DNA from: an uncultured Bacteroidia bacterium
Lineage (GTDB): Bacteria > Bacteroidota > Bacteroidia > Bacteroidales > F082
Assembly: GCA_902801625.1 (NCBI GenBank)
Contig: CADCJI010000003.1
Span: 100,747 to 164,746, forward strand
Direction: 5' to 3'
Length of the DNA: 64,000 bases
A program made the position numbers and the translations under genes. Below are positions 42,983 through 55,604 of the stretch, piece by piece. Below the pieces are notes generated by a model. The model was not told the DNA's origin. It was given only the letters and a program-made list of their open reading frames with translations, and ran no database searches. Each line of letters starts with the position of its first letter. Position 1 is the first letter of the stretch.

Positions 42983-45292
42983 TCAGTTATCAGTTATCGG
43001 TTGTTCAGTTGACAGTTGTTCAGTTCCGTAGGCGTATTGCATCAAGGCTTTGGCGTTGGTTTCGGTAGAGACAAACCAAACTATATCGCCATGTTGGAAC
43101 ACGAATGAGGCTTGAGGATTAAGGAAGAATTCATCGTCGCGTTGAATGGCAATTACCATGACATTGAAACGATTGAGCAAGTCGGAATCATGGAGGGAGA
43201 CACCGGCATAACGACTGTTCGGGCCCACCACTGAGTTATGGATATCGACATCGCTCTCAGGACGTTCCTTGATCAGCACATCATCTTCCACCTCGACGAA
43301 CGGCCTAAGCTTGGCCAGCTGCTCTTCGGTACCGATGAAAGTCACCTCGTCGGCAGGATACAATATGAAGTCGCGACGAGGCAGGTCGAGGATCTCATCA
43401 GCTCGGTCAACACACACTACACTAGCCCCATAGGTTGGGCGAAAGTCGGTCTCGCGTATGCGTTTGCCAACATATTGGCTCTTTGGACTCAAAGCCATCT
43501 TCTCCATAGTGAAATTCTCCTGCAACACTTCAGGCAACACAAACGACTTTAAGGTTTCGCGTTTATTCATGTTTTCGAGGAAACGACGCTCAATGGTTTC
43601 ATACCAATGCATCACAGGCGTAATCACACGAAGAACGATGACATAAATGACTGACAGACCCAAGGCAATCAAATGATTATGTGCATTTTGCAGGCCAAGA
43701 CTATCCCAAAACTCGGTACCCAAATAATGGTTGTGAATATTGACCGCGACACCCCAAACAAGGATGATGCGCAAGATGAAAATCAACTTGATGGAGTTTT
43801 TGTTGAACCGACTCTCAGCCATCAGTTTTCCAGTAGTCTTTTTCATGCCATGCTTAAAGGCCACCGCCCACAGGAAGGGTGACATGACCACCAGAGTGAC
43901 GGCAAGTGAGACCAAGCCACTAACAGGGTGAGGCACATAATCTTCAATGAACATACAGAGCGAGAAGCAAATCAGCATCAAGGCGATGATGATGGAAGCA
44001 TACAGCACCAAGTTTTTCAGTTGGCTCAAAAGATAAGCCTTCATCGTCATTTCCTCACCATTCGTAGACTTGACGGCTTTTTCCTTACTTCCAAAGCCGT
44101 TTTTCCAGCTATCAGGCACTTTCTTCTCAATCCAGTGAAATAGCGGCTCGCCGCCCTTAATCATATAAGGAGTGAGGAAAGTGGTGATGATGGACACCGA
44201 AACAATGATGGGATACAGGAAATCATCGATGACGCCAAAACTCATACCCACCGTGGCGATAATGAACGAGAACTCACCGATTTGACCAAAGCACATGCCC
44301 GCACGAACGGCATTGTGGAGGTTATCGCCCGAAAACAGCATACCCAGGCCCGAACTCAATGACTTCAGCACGACCACGACAATAGTGATGACCAAAATCT
44401 GCCACCAATATTGCACCAAAATGGCCGGATTGACCATCATACCGACCGAAACAAAGAACACGGCACCAAACAAGTTCTTGATGGGTGTAGTGAGCTTGTG
44501 AATCATCTCAGCCTCAAGCGTTTCAGCCAAGATGGAACCCATGATGAAGGCACCCAGAGCCGATGAGAAGCCCGCCTTGTTGGCCAGCCAAACCATGAAG
44601 AAACACAGGCCGACGGCAAACACCGTCAAGGTCTCTTCCGACATGAACTTGCGCGCCCATTTGAGGATGGTCGGAATGAGGAACACGCCACCGACATACC
44701 ACACCAAGAGGAAGAAGACAAGGCGCACCACACTCATCATCAATTCCTTACCATCTAAGGTCGCGCTGACCGCCATGGTAGAAAGCACCACCATCATCAA
44801 GATGGCTGCTAAATCTTCAACCACCAGAACGCCAATAACACTCCCCGTAAAACGCTCCCCTTTCATCTTCAAGTCATCGAAAGCTTTGGCGATGATGGTT
44901 GTGGACGACATGGAAAGCATGGCACCCAGAAAGATGCTGTCCATCTGCGACCAGCCCATCACCTTACCGAGCAAGAAGCCGATGATGCACATGGAGATCA
45001 ACTCTGTGAGTGCAGTGATGCCTACTGTACCAGCCTGTTTCCTCAGTTTCTTGAAACTGAATTCCAGACCAATGGCAAACAGCAAGAAGACCATACCAAT
45101 TTCGCTCCAAATCTCAACGCTTTCATGGTCGTTGATGACTGGGAACCATGGAAAATAAGGTCCAATGAGCAGACCAGCAATGATATAGCCCAAAACCAAG
45201 GGCTGTTTCAACCATTTGAAAATCACCGTTGTAACACCTGCCGTGACGAGAATTAAAGCAAGGTCAGAGAATATTGCGGGTAAAGATTCCAT
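42983..45292 (-). CDS. CPA2-family cation/proton antiporter with RCK C-terminal domain, copy 1
   Basis: The ATG at 45290-45292 (MESLPAIFSDLALILVTAG) gives 769 residues and matches the start of the downstream paralogue; the frame extends 90 nt further upstream without support. Motifs are GLEFSFKKLRKQAG, MLSMSSTTIIAKAFDD, GFSSALGAFIMGSILAET, CFGQIGEFSFI and a C-terminal RCK-C domain. It is collinear with the next gene over the full length, so the pair is a tandem duplication. Both may form a two-subunit or two-condition antiporter system. Confidence 0.9.
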   Translation of the reverse strand: MESLPAIFSDLALILVTAGVTTVIFKWLKQPLVLGYIIAGLLIGPYFPWFPVINDHESVEIWSEIGMVFLLFAIGLEFSFKKLRKQAGTVGITALTELISMCIIGFLLGKVMGWSQMDSIFLGAMLSMSSTTIIAKAFDDLKMKGERFTGSVIGVLVVEDLAAILMMVVLSTMAVSATLDGKELMMSVVRLVFFLLVWYVGGVFLIPTILKWARKFMSEETLTVFAVGLCFFMVWLANKAGFSSALGAFIMGSILAETLEAEMIHKLTTPIKNLFGAVFFVSVGMMVNPAILVQYWWQILVITIVVVVLKSLSSGLGMLFSGDNLHNAVRAGMCFGQIGEFSFIIATVGMSFGVIDDFLYPIIVSVSIITTFLTPYMIKGGEPLFHWIEKKVPDSWKNGFGSKEKAVKSTNGEEMTMKAYLLSQLKNLVLYASIIIALMLICFSLCMFIEDYVPHPVSGLVSLAVTLVVMSPFLWAVAFKHGMKKTTGKLMAESRFNKNSIKLIFILRIILVWGVAVNIHNHYLGTEFWDSLGLQNAHNHLIALGLSVIYVIVLRVITPVMHWYETIERRFLENMNKRETLKSFVLPEVLQENFTMEKMALSPKSQYVGKRIRETDFRPTYGASVVCVDRADEILDLPRRDFILYPADEVTFIGTEEQLAKLRPFVEVEDDVLIKERPESDVDIHNSVVGPNSRYAGVSLHDSDLLNRFNVMVIAIQRDDEFFLNPQASFVFQHGDIVWFVSTETNAKALMQYAYGTEQLSTEQPITDN

Positions 45293-45441
45293 AAGGTAAC
45301 AAATTTGGTCTGCAAAGGTACAAACTTTACTTGAAAAGTCAAAAACATCCAACTTGGCAACTTTTGTAATGTATGTTTGCACGAAAACCTTTACCTTTGC
45401 AGTTCAACATTTGGCAACGCCATCCCCCAACATCAGACAAC

Positions 45442-49485
<4,044 letters not shown>

Positions 49486-49547
49486 TACTTATGCTATAAG
49501 ACCATTATCGGCATGTCCTTAGTGATATATTGTAGTCAACAAACAAC

Positions 49548-49943
49548 TCAGCCAAGCAAACCTTCAATTATCACCACCAACTCTTTTGCTTTGGGAATCA
49601 TTGGCAAAACTTCCTCTTCGGTCGTTTCAAACAGGCAGGTGTAATCACTTTTTTCACGCATGTTTTCCAATCGGGCAAAAAGCCTTCCGTATTCAGCATC
49701 AATTTTGCCTTCTTTGACAAAGTGTTTGCTGAAAAGCACAGAAACACCTTGATGAGATTCTGCATGAAGTCCGTTCTTTATCAGCAATGCAGTTACCGCA
49801 TGAAAAACCGCGTAATACACTCGGTTGGCTAAAGTATCCCACAATTTGGCATTTTCAAGGATTGGAAATTGGTCTATCAGCCGGTGGGCTTTTTCGATTT
49901 CGAACTCCACCATGATTTTTCTTTCTTCATCACCAAGGCTCAT
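49548..49943 (-). CDS. HEPN-domain toxin (HepT-like)
   Basis: The 131-residue helical protein has the HEPN signature RVYYAVFH (RX6H) in the middle, with helices before (EFEIEKAHRLIDQF) and after (ESHQGVSVLFSKHFV). HEPN toxins are RNases kept inactive by a nucleotidyltransferase that modifies a nearby tyrosine. Its start overlaps the stop of the MNT gene by 4 nt (ATGA), as in HepT/MntA modules. It lies 60 nt from the end of the SNF2 gene, converging on it. Confidence 0.85.
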   Translation of the reverse strand: MSLGDEERKIMVEFEIEKAHRLIDQFPILENAKLWDTLANRVYYAVFHAVTALLIKNGLHAESHQGVSVLFSKHFVKEGKIDAEYGRLFARLENMREKSDYTCLFETTEEEVLPMIPKAKELVVIIEGLLG

Positions 49944-50257
49944 ATCAGTACTATTTTATCGTGTTCAACATTGTGGTAAAACGGGGAAAAAGACATTTCC
50001 TCCCATTTACTCATCGTATAAAGATGGGCTGAAATCGGCACTCCAGCATCATATCCCAAGGAAATAAAAGGATAGGAATAATTGTCGAAATCGGAATATT
50101 CCTCCTTTTCTTTATTCAGAAGGATTAGCAAATCCCAGTCGGAATCAGGCCTAAAATCACCCCGTGCTCTCGAGCCATAGAGATACAAATGTCCATCAGC
50201 AGGGATGATATCCCTGCCAAGCTGTTCGATTTGATTCAGTAGGTCTTTATTAGACAT
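49940..50257 (-). CDS. Minimal nucleotidyltransferase antitoxin (MntA-like)
   Basis: The ATG at 50255-50257 gives 105 residues (MSNKDLLNQIEQLGRDIIP); the frame extends upstream across the promoter. The motif GSRARGDFRPDSDWDLL fits GSX10DXD of the MNT family. The enzyme would transfer AMP to the partner HEPN toxin and neutralise it. The -7 box TATTTTTG lies in the conserved repeat just upstream (50282-50275). Confidence 0.85.
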   Translation of the reverse strand: MSNKDLLNQIEQLGRDIIPADGHLYLYGSRARGDFRPDSDWDLLILLNKEKEEYSDFDNYSYPFISLGYDAGVPISAHLYTMSKWEEMSFSPFYHNVEHDKIVLI

Positions 50258-50270
50258 AGTATCCGCTTTG

Positions 50271-50400
50271 ATACTGCAAAAATACACAAATTCTAAAACA
50301 CAACCACTATTCCCAAAAAATACCACATCAGCCAAATTTGCCCTTGAAGGATTACAAACCCTGATACGCGCCTACGGTCGGAGTGCAAATCAGCCCGAAA
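50271..50400. repeat. 130-nt intergenic repeat, copy 1 (before the MNT gene)
   Basis: The block from CTGCAAAAATACACAAATTC to GTGCAAATCAGCCCG closely matches 51039-51170, which stands in front of the VapB-like gene. Palindromic words (GGATTACAAACC) and the -7 box TATTTTTG are included. Confidence 0.8.
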
Positions 50401-50407
50401 TGAGTAT

Positions 50408-50809
50408 TTATAGCATTAACTTAAATTCAGCCAGAGTTATCATTTTTGTTAATTTATGCTGCTTCAACTCAAGCAGATCGGCATCACCTGAAACAATGTA
50501 ATCTGCTTCTGTGCTTTCAGCGAATGACAACAGATACAAATCTTTCGGATCGCGAATGGTCGCTTCTGAATTCGTTGTAATATTGACCATTTTACCAAAA
50601 GCATAAATAATTCGAAAGAATTCCTCCAATTCTTCATCACTGACATGAGAGCGTATTTTAGGCCGTTCACTAACTTCTTGGATTTCGTTCAGCAGTTCCT
50701 CACATGTCAATACATCAATGCGGAAATCTGTCAGAATACGATGCATTAAACTGGCCCGATGACCTATCAGAAATGAAATCCAAATATTTCAATCTAAAAT
50801 GACTTTCAT
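50408..50809 (-). pseudogene. vapC: VapC-like PIN-domain toxin with in-frame TGA
   Basis: The intact reading would start at the ATG at 50807-50809, which overlaps the antitoxin stop (ATGA), and give MKVILD, then TGA at 50791-50789, then NIWISFLIG and on to 50408 in the same frame. This is a PIN-domain start in which the usual T after the catalytic Asp6 is a stop codon. The rest has the remaining PIN features (EADYIVSGDADLL, with the acidic pair). An ATG at 50746 leaves 112 residues without the first catalytic Asp. So the toxin is either broken by a single base change or needs read-through. A sequencing error cannot be excluded. Confidence 0.75.
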
Positions 50810-51015
50810 TGCTTATATCTTACAGCCTTCACTTCTTCCATGATTTCCTCTTCGCTGATAGATGGATTACTTGGACGACTTTTCACAAAGCGTTCAAGCA
50901 ACTGTTCCCGTGTCTCAGCTTTCCAACCGAATTTGCGGATAAGTTCCTTCAAAAGCGCCCAGTCTGAAAATGGTACATTCAAATATACCCCTTGAACCTC
51001 TGCTGTATTTATCAT
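50806..51015 (-). CDS. vapB: VapB-like antitoxin
   Basis: The 69-residue protein (MINTAEVQGVYLNVPFSDWA, then LLKELIRKFGWKAETREQLL) has a strand followed by helices and a charged C-terminus (EEEIMEEVKAVRYKQ), as in small antitoxins paired with PIN toxins. Family membership is from context and size. Its stop codon overlaps the toxin start. Confidence 0.7.
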   Translation of the reverse strand: MINTAEVQGVYLNVPFSDWALLKELIRKFGWKAETREQLLERFVKSRPSNPSISEEEIMEEVKAVRYKQ

Positions 51016-51038
51016 ATTCTTTTAGAATTTTTCAATTT

Positions 51039-51170
51039 CAACTGCAAAAATACACAAATTCTGAAACACAACCACTTTTTCCCGAAAATACCGCATCTTC
51101 CAGATTTGCCCTTGAAGGATTACAAATCCTAATACTCGGCTACGGACGGATTGCAAATCCGCCTGAACGG
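51039..51170. repeat. 130-nt intergenic repeat, copy 2 (before the VapB-like gene)
   Basis: It matches 50271-50400 over its length, including CTGCAAAAATACACAAATTC, CACAACCACT and TTTGCCCTTGAAGGATTAC. Right of it is a hairpin-like pair GGATTACAAATCC/GGATTGCAAATCCG. Confidence 0.8.
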
Positions 51171-51200
51171 GGCAAACTCTTAACTATCAGTAGGAAAGAA

Positions 51201-52421
51201 TTATTCCTGCGTCGAAGAACGTACAGGGCGAACAGCTAAACCAAAACAGCGGAAATCTATCTCATCTATGAAACAATTTTGTGAATAAAATGAAAAACTC
51301 ACCGCCTTATATGGTGAATCTAAACCGAGTGAACTAGACCAATAATCACCATTGGTGGAGTCACCAGAATGAGTGCTATCAAAGTAGGTACCTGTAACCG
51401 GCAAAAAGATGCTGTTACCATTCGATGCGTAGAAGAGATATCCTTTCACGCCGTTTGCTGTTGTCCATCTATGTGTAGTGTTATCAAGCAGTTCCTGCCA
51501 GTCTTCATGGGAAGGCGTACGCCAGTCCGTGCCCCAAATAGCCGTGGCAGCATCGTCGCAAGACTGCAAGATAGATAGGCTGTCGATAAATCCATTATAG
51601 CCATAACTTGCATCATTGCAATACTTGGTAAGTGTGTTCTCACTACCATTGCAATATTGATATGTACTCCAATCATAAATACCTTTTGATTCCGTCTCAC
51701 CCCAAGAAAAATAAGATCCGCTGACCCAAGGAGCAAATGCCCCAATGTTGCAAGTAGCCCACAAAGTGCCACTGGGCAAACCGAGGTCAACTCTATCATG
51801 ATCAAGTGTAGTAAAGCTGAATTCCTCACCATAATAAGTTTCAGTACCCGCTACCGCAAAAGCACGTACATAATAAGTGGTACTCTGAGGCAAGTCAGAC
51901 ATTGGAATTGTGAAATTCCCTAATCCATTACCTGCCTCTATATAGTTATCATTAAAAGTAGGATTTGGAGAGTAGCTCCAACAAATTCCCCTTAAAATCA
52001 CATTCACATAGTCACCACTGCTTGAAGCCACATTTCCACCACAAATAGCAGATGCCATTGTAATCTCAGTCACTTCCGCAGTAGTCACAGTGAGCTGAGG
52101 AGCAGCCGCGCCAAAAACGAAATTGACAACTTCCGTCCTGTTAGAATAATACATGTAGCCCCAGCCAGGCATAAAATGGGTGACACCGCCCCTCCAATAG
52201 CCATTGCGGTATGTGGAAGATGTAAACTGCGACTTGATGATGTCGCCTTCCGCAGGAACAAAATCACCTAAAGCGGTGTTAATGTCCAACATTTCTGACC
52301 CAGGATAACTAATCCATGTATTGCCAGGATACAAAGTAATTGTTACTTCCTGTGCCTTAGCACTCAAGCATGCCGCCAACATAGCAAGCATGCACACCGT
52401 AATCATTGATAGTCTTTTCAT
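51201..52421 (-). CDS. Exported FISUMP-domain protein
   Basis: The 406-residue product has a signal peptide (MKRLSMITVCMLAMLAACLS, cleaved near AKAQ). Residues 25-110 are a beta domain (VTITLYPGNTWISYPGSEML; GYMYYSNRTEV), 115-205 an Fn3-like domain (GICWSYSPNPTFND; TTYYVRAFAV), and 210-402 a FISUMP domain (VDLGLPSGTLWATCNIGA; YFSWGETESKG; WGTDWRTPSHEDWQELLD; YWSSS; RPVRSS). It is probably a surface protein of the large FISUMP family. It follows a 250-nt structured leader that ends in an intrinsic terminator about 48 nt before the start codon, and no other promoter is evident. Confidence 0.85.
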   Translation of the reverse strand: MKRLSMITVCMLAMLAACLSAKAQEVTITLYPGNTWISYPGSEMLDINTALGDFVPAEGDIIKSQFTSSTYRNGYWRGGVTHFMPGWGYMYYSNRTEVVNFVFGAAAPQLTVTTAEVTEITMASAICGGNVASSSGDYVNVILRGICWSYSPNPTFNDNYIEAGNGLGNFTIPMSDLPQSTTYYVRAFAVAGTETYYGEEFSFTTLDHDRVDLGLPSGTLWATCNIGAFAPWVSGSYFSWGETESKGIYDWSTYQYCNGSENTLTKYCNDASYGYNGFIDSLSILQSCDDAATAIWGTDWRTPSHEDWQELLDNTTHRWTTANGVKGYLFYASNGNSIFLPVTGTYFDSTHSGDSTNGDYWSSSLGLDSPYKAVSFSFYSQNCFIDEIDFRCFGLAVRPVRSSTQE

Positions 52422-52468
52422 CGTTTATCTGTTTTAATTGTTATTCTTGCATTCCTATTAAGTAACAT

Positions 52469-52505
52469 AAAAAAGCGCGGGAGTCTAAACTATTGCTTAT
52501 CCCGC
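52469..52505 (-). terminator. Intrinsic terminator of the structured RNA
   Basis: On the minus strand GCGGGA (52505-52500) pairs with TCCCGC (52482-52477), followed by GCTTTTTT. The loop includes ATAAGCAATA, the segment able to pair with the upstream rod. Confidence 0.75.
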
Positions 52506-52723
52506 TCTTAAGGCTCTCGCATCGCCCTCCCGTCGAGAATAAGCAATGCCGAAGCCCACGCTGTTAGAATATACGCTTTTGGTAAGGTATAATCTGACTT
52601 AATGGGCGTTGGCCATTGCTTCATCAAACGACGGGATGGAATTTGCGAGATTCTAAGAGCCGCAGATAAAGCGTTAGTACAACGCCGTTTCTACAATATG
52701 TTTGCCACCCAAATCCGTGGATG
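52469..52723 (-). ncRNA. Structured RNA of about 250 nt, 6S-like rod or regulatory leader
   Basis: The -7 box TAATTTTG (52737-52730) with ATTG 20 nt upstream predicts a start near 52723. The transcript can fold into a long rod: GCTCTTA/TAAGAGC, CTCGC/GCGAG, then an internal bubble, CCCGTCG/CGACGGG, AAGCAATG/CATTGCTT, GCCCA/TGGGC and an apical AGATTATAC/GTATATTCT stem. A T-run terminator follows. The rod with a central bubble resembles 6S RNA; the segment GGATAAGCAAT can pair instead with ATTGCTTATTC and would break the rod and the terminator, as in an attenuator. No protein-coding frame is seen in this 570-nt gap. I cannot decide between the two readings. Confidence 0.6.
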
Positions 52724-52919
52724 ACATGGCAAAATTAGGAATTATTTCAAATCGAAACAATGATAGGCAGATTTTTTTCAAACTTTCCCCACTATAACAG
52801 ATAACTGGTAAATGGAAAATACCCAAAAAAAATAATGATAGCAGCCGGAAACTCAGTACGACCGCTATCGTTTGGTTTTCAAAATAGCACTATCTTTGGT
52901 TTACAACCGCCGAAGCACC

Positions 52920-52991
52920 CTCCTTTCAGGCAGCAACGTCAGCCGAGCCATGACAATCGATGACTTGAAATTCTTGGTGGGGCAAAACTAA
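52920..52991 (+). pseudogene. Displaced 3' end of the SNF2 helicase gene
   Basis: These 69 nt match 49408-49476 at all but four positions, and all four are synonymous third-base changes (CTC CTT TCA, AAC and CGA). The encoded end LLSGSNVSRAMTIDDLKFL is conserved and closes with VGQN and a stop. It lies 1 nt from the stop of the acyl-CoA synthetase gene. Homology does not extend further upstream. Confidence 0.85.
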
Positions 52992-52992
52992 G

Positions 52993-54816
52993 TTATTCTG
53001 CAAACATTCCCTCAATCAAATCCTTGAAATGCTCGGCGATGATTTTGCGGCGGATTTTCAGGCTGGGAGTCACCTCACCTTCGTCGATGGTCCACTCGCG
53101 GTCGACGAGCTCGAAACGCTTCACTTTTTCGTAGTCGCCAAAAAACTTGTTGTAACTATCGACCTCCTTGCGGAAACGGTCGTTCACAGCCTTGTTCTTA
53201 ACCATTTCTGCATTGGTGGTATTTGGAATGTGGTTCTCTTCGCACCAGGTCTTCAGATGCTCAAAGTTGGGCACAATCAAGGCGGCGGCAAACTTCTGGT
53301 TCTCACCCACCACCATGATGCTGTTGACGAACGGTGATTCCATAAAGCGGTTTTCGATCAAGGCTGGCGAGATGTACTTGCCCATCGAGTCCTTGAAGAT
53401 TTCCTTCATGCGACCTGTGATTTTCAACAAGCCATCCTCGTCAAACTCGCCGATGTCACCCGTATGGAAATAACCTTCTTCGTCGATGGCAATCTTGGTC
53501 TGCTCCTCGTCCTTGTAGTATCCCTTCATTACCGGAGAGCCTTTCACAAGAATCTCACCCGACTCTGGGTCAATCTTGAACTGCACGCTTCCACAAGGCA
53601 CGCCCACGGTTCCTGCCTTGATAACACCCAAAGCCAAACTATTGGTGGCAATCACCGGAGAGGTTTCTGTCAAACCATAACCTTCCACAATCGGGATGTC
53701 CATAGCAGCGAAAAGACGCACCAAACGCGGCTGCAAGCTGGCACCACCCGAGATAATGAATTCCAAACGACCGCCAAAAGCCTTGCGGACATCTTTGAAG
53801 ACCAACCGATTCGCCCAATATAACTTAAACCTATAAGCTCTATTCTTCTTTACGCCAGTCTCATCATAACGCTCGGCCAACTTGAAAGCCCACAAAAAGA
53901 TGCGTTTCTTTGCGCCTTTCAGTTTGTCGCCCTTGCGAATGATACCGTTATATACCTTTTCGATGACGCGAGGCACCGTAGTGAAGTGCTCGGGCTTGAT
54001 GTCGGCGATGTCGCGCATGATGGTGCCGAAGTTCTCGACATAATAGGTCGAGTTGCCAAGGTACAAGTGTGTGTACAGCACCGAACGCTCGTAGATATGT
54101 GACAAAGGCAGGAAACTCACCACCTTGTGAGAACTCGGCACGGGATAATGAGGACCATAATGGGCCACGCAACTCATCAGGTTGTAATGCGTCAACATGA
54201 CACCTTTGGGAGTGCCCAAAGTACCTGAAGTATAGATAATTGTAGCCACATCTTCTGGGTTGACGGCATCCTTGTGCGCCTGCAGATTGGCAAGGCTCTT
54301 CTTGTCGATTTTGACCGAGACCATCAATCCGCGCAAGGTCATCATACCGACCACTGGATTGAAAGTAAACTCTTTGGGGCGCTCTGGCATGGTCTCAAGA
54401 ATTCCCTTGACCTTGTTATGCAACAGCGAGCCTTCCACAAAGACAATCTTAGGCTCGGCATGGTTGAGAATATGTTCGAAATCGCTTTGGCGCACGGTGG
54501 GATAGATAGGCACCAGGATGGCACCAATCTGCTGCACGGCAAAGTCCACCATGTTCCATTGCGGACAATTGTTCGAAATCACAGCCACGCGGTCGCCCTT
54601 ACCCACGCCCAAGCCAATCAAGCCTTGGCTGATGGTATCGGTCATCTTCACGAAATCGCGGCTGATATATTTCTTCCATTCCCCATCCACCTTGCAGGCA
54701 AACATGGTCTTTTTCTTACCATATTTCTCCACAAATCTCGGCAGAAGGTCGAAAGTGCGGGGCGGTATGTCAGGATAGGCCTGAACCGTTTTCCCATTGT
54801 ATGAAGTCTTTTCCAT
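52993..54816 (-). CDS. Long-chain acyl-CoA synthetase
   Basis: The ATG at 54814-54816 gives 607 residues (the codon before is preceded by a GTG two codons upstream). This ANL-superfamily enzyme activates fatty acids with ATP and CoA. Signature motifs are IIYTSGTLGTPKGVMLTHYN (ATP-binding), GYGLTETSPV, YFHTGDIGEFDEDGLL, and the C-terminal hinge with GRMKEIFKDSMGKYISP. It is read toward the displaced SNF2 end and is divergent from the phosphopantetheinyl transferase gene. Confidence 0.92.
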   Translation of the reverse strand: MEKTSYNGKTVQAYPDIPPRTFDLLPRFVEKYGKKKTMFACKVDGEWKKYISRDFVKMTDTISQGLIGLGVGKGDRVAVISNNCPQWNMVDFAVQQIGAILVPIYPTVRQSDFEHILNHAEPKIVFVEGSLLHNKVKGILETMPERPKEFTFNPVVGMMTLRGLMVSVKIDKKSLANLQAHKDAVNPEDVATIIYTSGTLGTPKGVMLTHYNLMSCVAHYGPHYPVPSSHKVVSFLPLSHIYERSVLYTHLYLGNSTYYVENFGTIMRDIADIKPEHFTTVPRVIEKVYNGIIRKGDKLKGAKKRIFLWAFKLAERYDETGVKKNRAYRFKLYWANRLVFKDVRKAFGGRLEFIISGGASLQPRLVRLFAAMDIPIVEGYGLTETSPVIATNSLALGVIKAGTVGVPCGSVQFKIDPESGEILVKGSPVMKGYYKDEEQTKIAIDEEGYFHTGDIGEFDEDGLLKITGRMKEIFKDSMGKYISPALIENRFMESPFVNSIMVVGENQKFAAALIVPNFEHLKTWCEENHIPNTTNAEMVKNKAVNDRFRKEVDSYNKFFGDYEKVKRFELVDREWTIDEGEVTPSLKIRRKIIAEHFKDLIEGMFAE

Positions 54817-54978
54817 ATCCACTGAAAAATCGATGCGAAAATAGAACTATTTTTTGTCAAAACGATATTTTATCCAAACGAGGGGTGATTTTTTGAACAA
54901 ACAAGGTGATTTTGTCAATGAAAATTTATTTGACATCGTTTGTGCAAGAATGATTATTTTTGCACCGATAAAAGTCCA

Positions 54979-55545
54979 ATGATTTACATTTTCGACGATA
55001 TGGCCAAAGTCACTGAGGCTGAGGTGCAACGGATGCTTCCTTTAGTGGACGAGCAACGGCGCAACGAAGGCTTAAAATACAAGCATTTGTTCGGACAATT
55101 CGCTTGCCTCAAGTCGTGGCTCATGCTGAAAGAACTTCTAAAACCTTTGGGGATCAACAACTTGGATATGGGCCAAAACGAGCATGGGAAACCTTTTTTG
55201 GTCCATTATCCCGATGTGCACTTCAACCTCAGCCATTGCAAAAACGGTATCGCTGTGGTGGTCGACTTCGCTCCTGTCGGCATCGATATTGAGTATTTCC
55301 GCAAGAGCAATTTGGCCTTGGTCAAAAAAACGATGAACCCTGCCGAAGCGGAATGGATCCGTTCATCTGCCAACCCCGTTGAGGCATTCACCCAATACTG
55401 GACCAAGAAAGAAGCCGTGGTGAAACTACGCGGCACGGGGCTCATCGACGACCTACACTGTATCCTTGATGGTAAAGGCTACCGGTTGGAAACCCATGTC
55501 AACCGCGAGAAAAACTACGCCTGGACCGTGGCCTACACGGCATAA
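54979..55545 (+). CDS. 4'-phosphopantetheinyl transferase
   Basis: The ATG at 54979 gives 188 residues; a -7 box TATTTTTG (54954-54961) rules out the earlier start. The Sfp/AcpS-type signature is present: VGIDIEYF (metal-binding acidic residues) and WTKKEAVVKLRGTG. The enzyme attaches phosphopantetheine to carrier proteins. It is divergent from the acyl-CoA synthetase gene. Confidence 0.85.
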   Translation: MIYIFDDMAKVTEAEVQRMLPLVDEQRRNEGLKYKHLFGQFACLKSWLMLKELLKPLGINNLDMGQNEHGKPFLVHYPDVHFNLSHCKNGIAVVVDFAPVGIDIEYFRKSNLALVKKTMNPAEAEWIRSSANPVEAFTQYWTKKEAVVKLRGTGLIDDLHCILDGKGYRLETHVNREKNYAWTVAYTA

Positions 55546-55551
55546 TAAAAA

Positions 55552-55577
55552 GACTGCGAAGTCTCAACTCCGCAGTC
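55552..55577. terminator. Intrinsic terminator between convergent genes
   Basis: GACTGCG pairs with CGCAGTC, extended by AGT/ACT after a mismatch; A-runs to the left and T-rich sequence to the right suit termination from both sides. Confidence 0.65.
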
Positions 55578-55604
55578 CAATATGATACACAAATAAGTTT
55601 TGCT

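Noticed and set aside
50789-50791. Selenocysteine or recoded TGA in the PIN toxin
   Set aside because: No SECIS-like hairpin is evident and other genes in the window use TGA as a stop; mutation or error is simpler.
49486-52919. Integrase or phage-type attachment site for the island
   Set aside because: No recombinase gene or tRNA is present inside or at its ends; only the SNF2 end repeat is visible.
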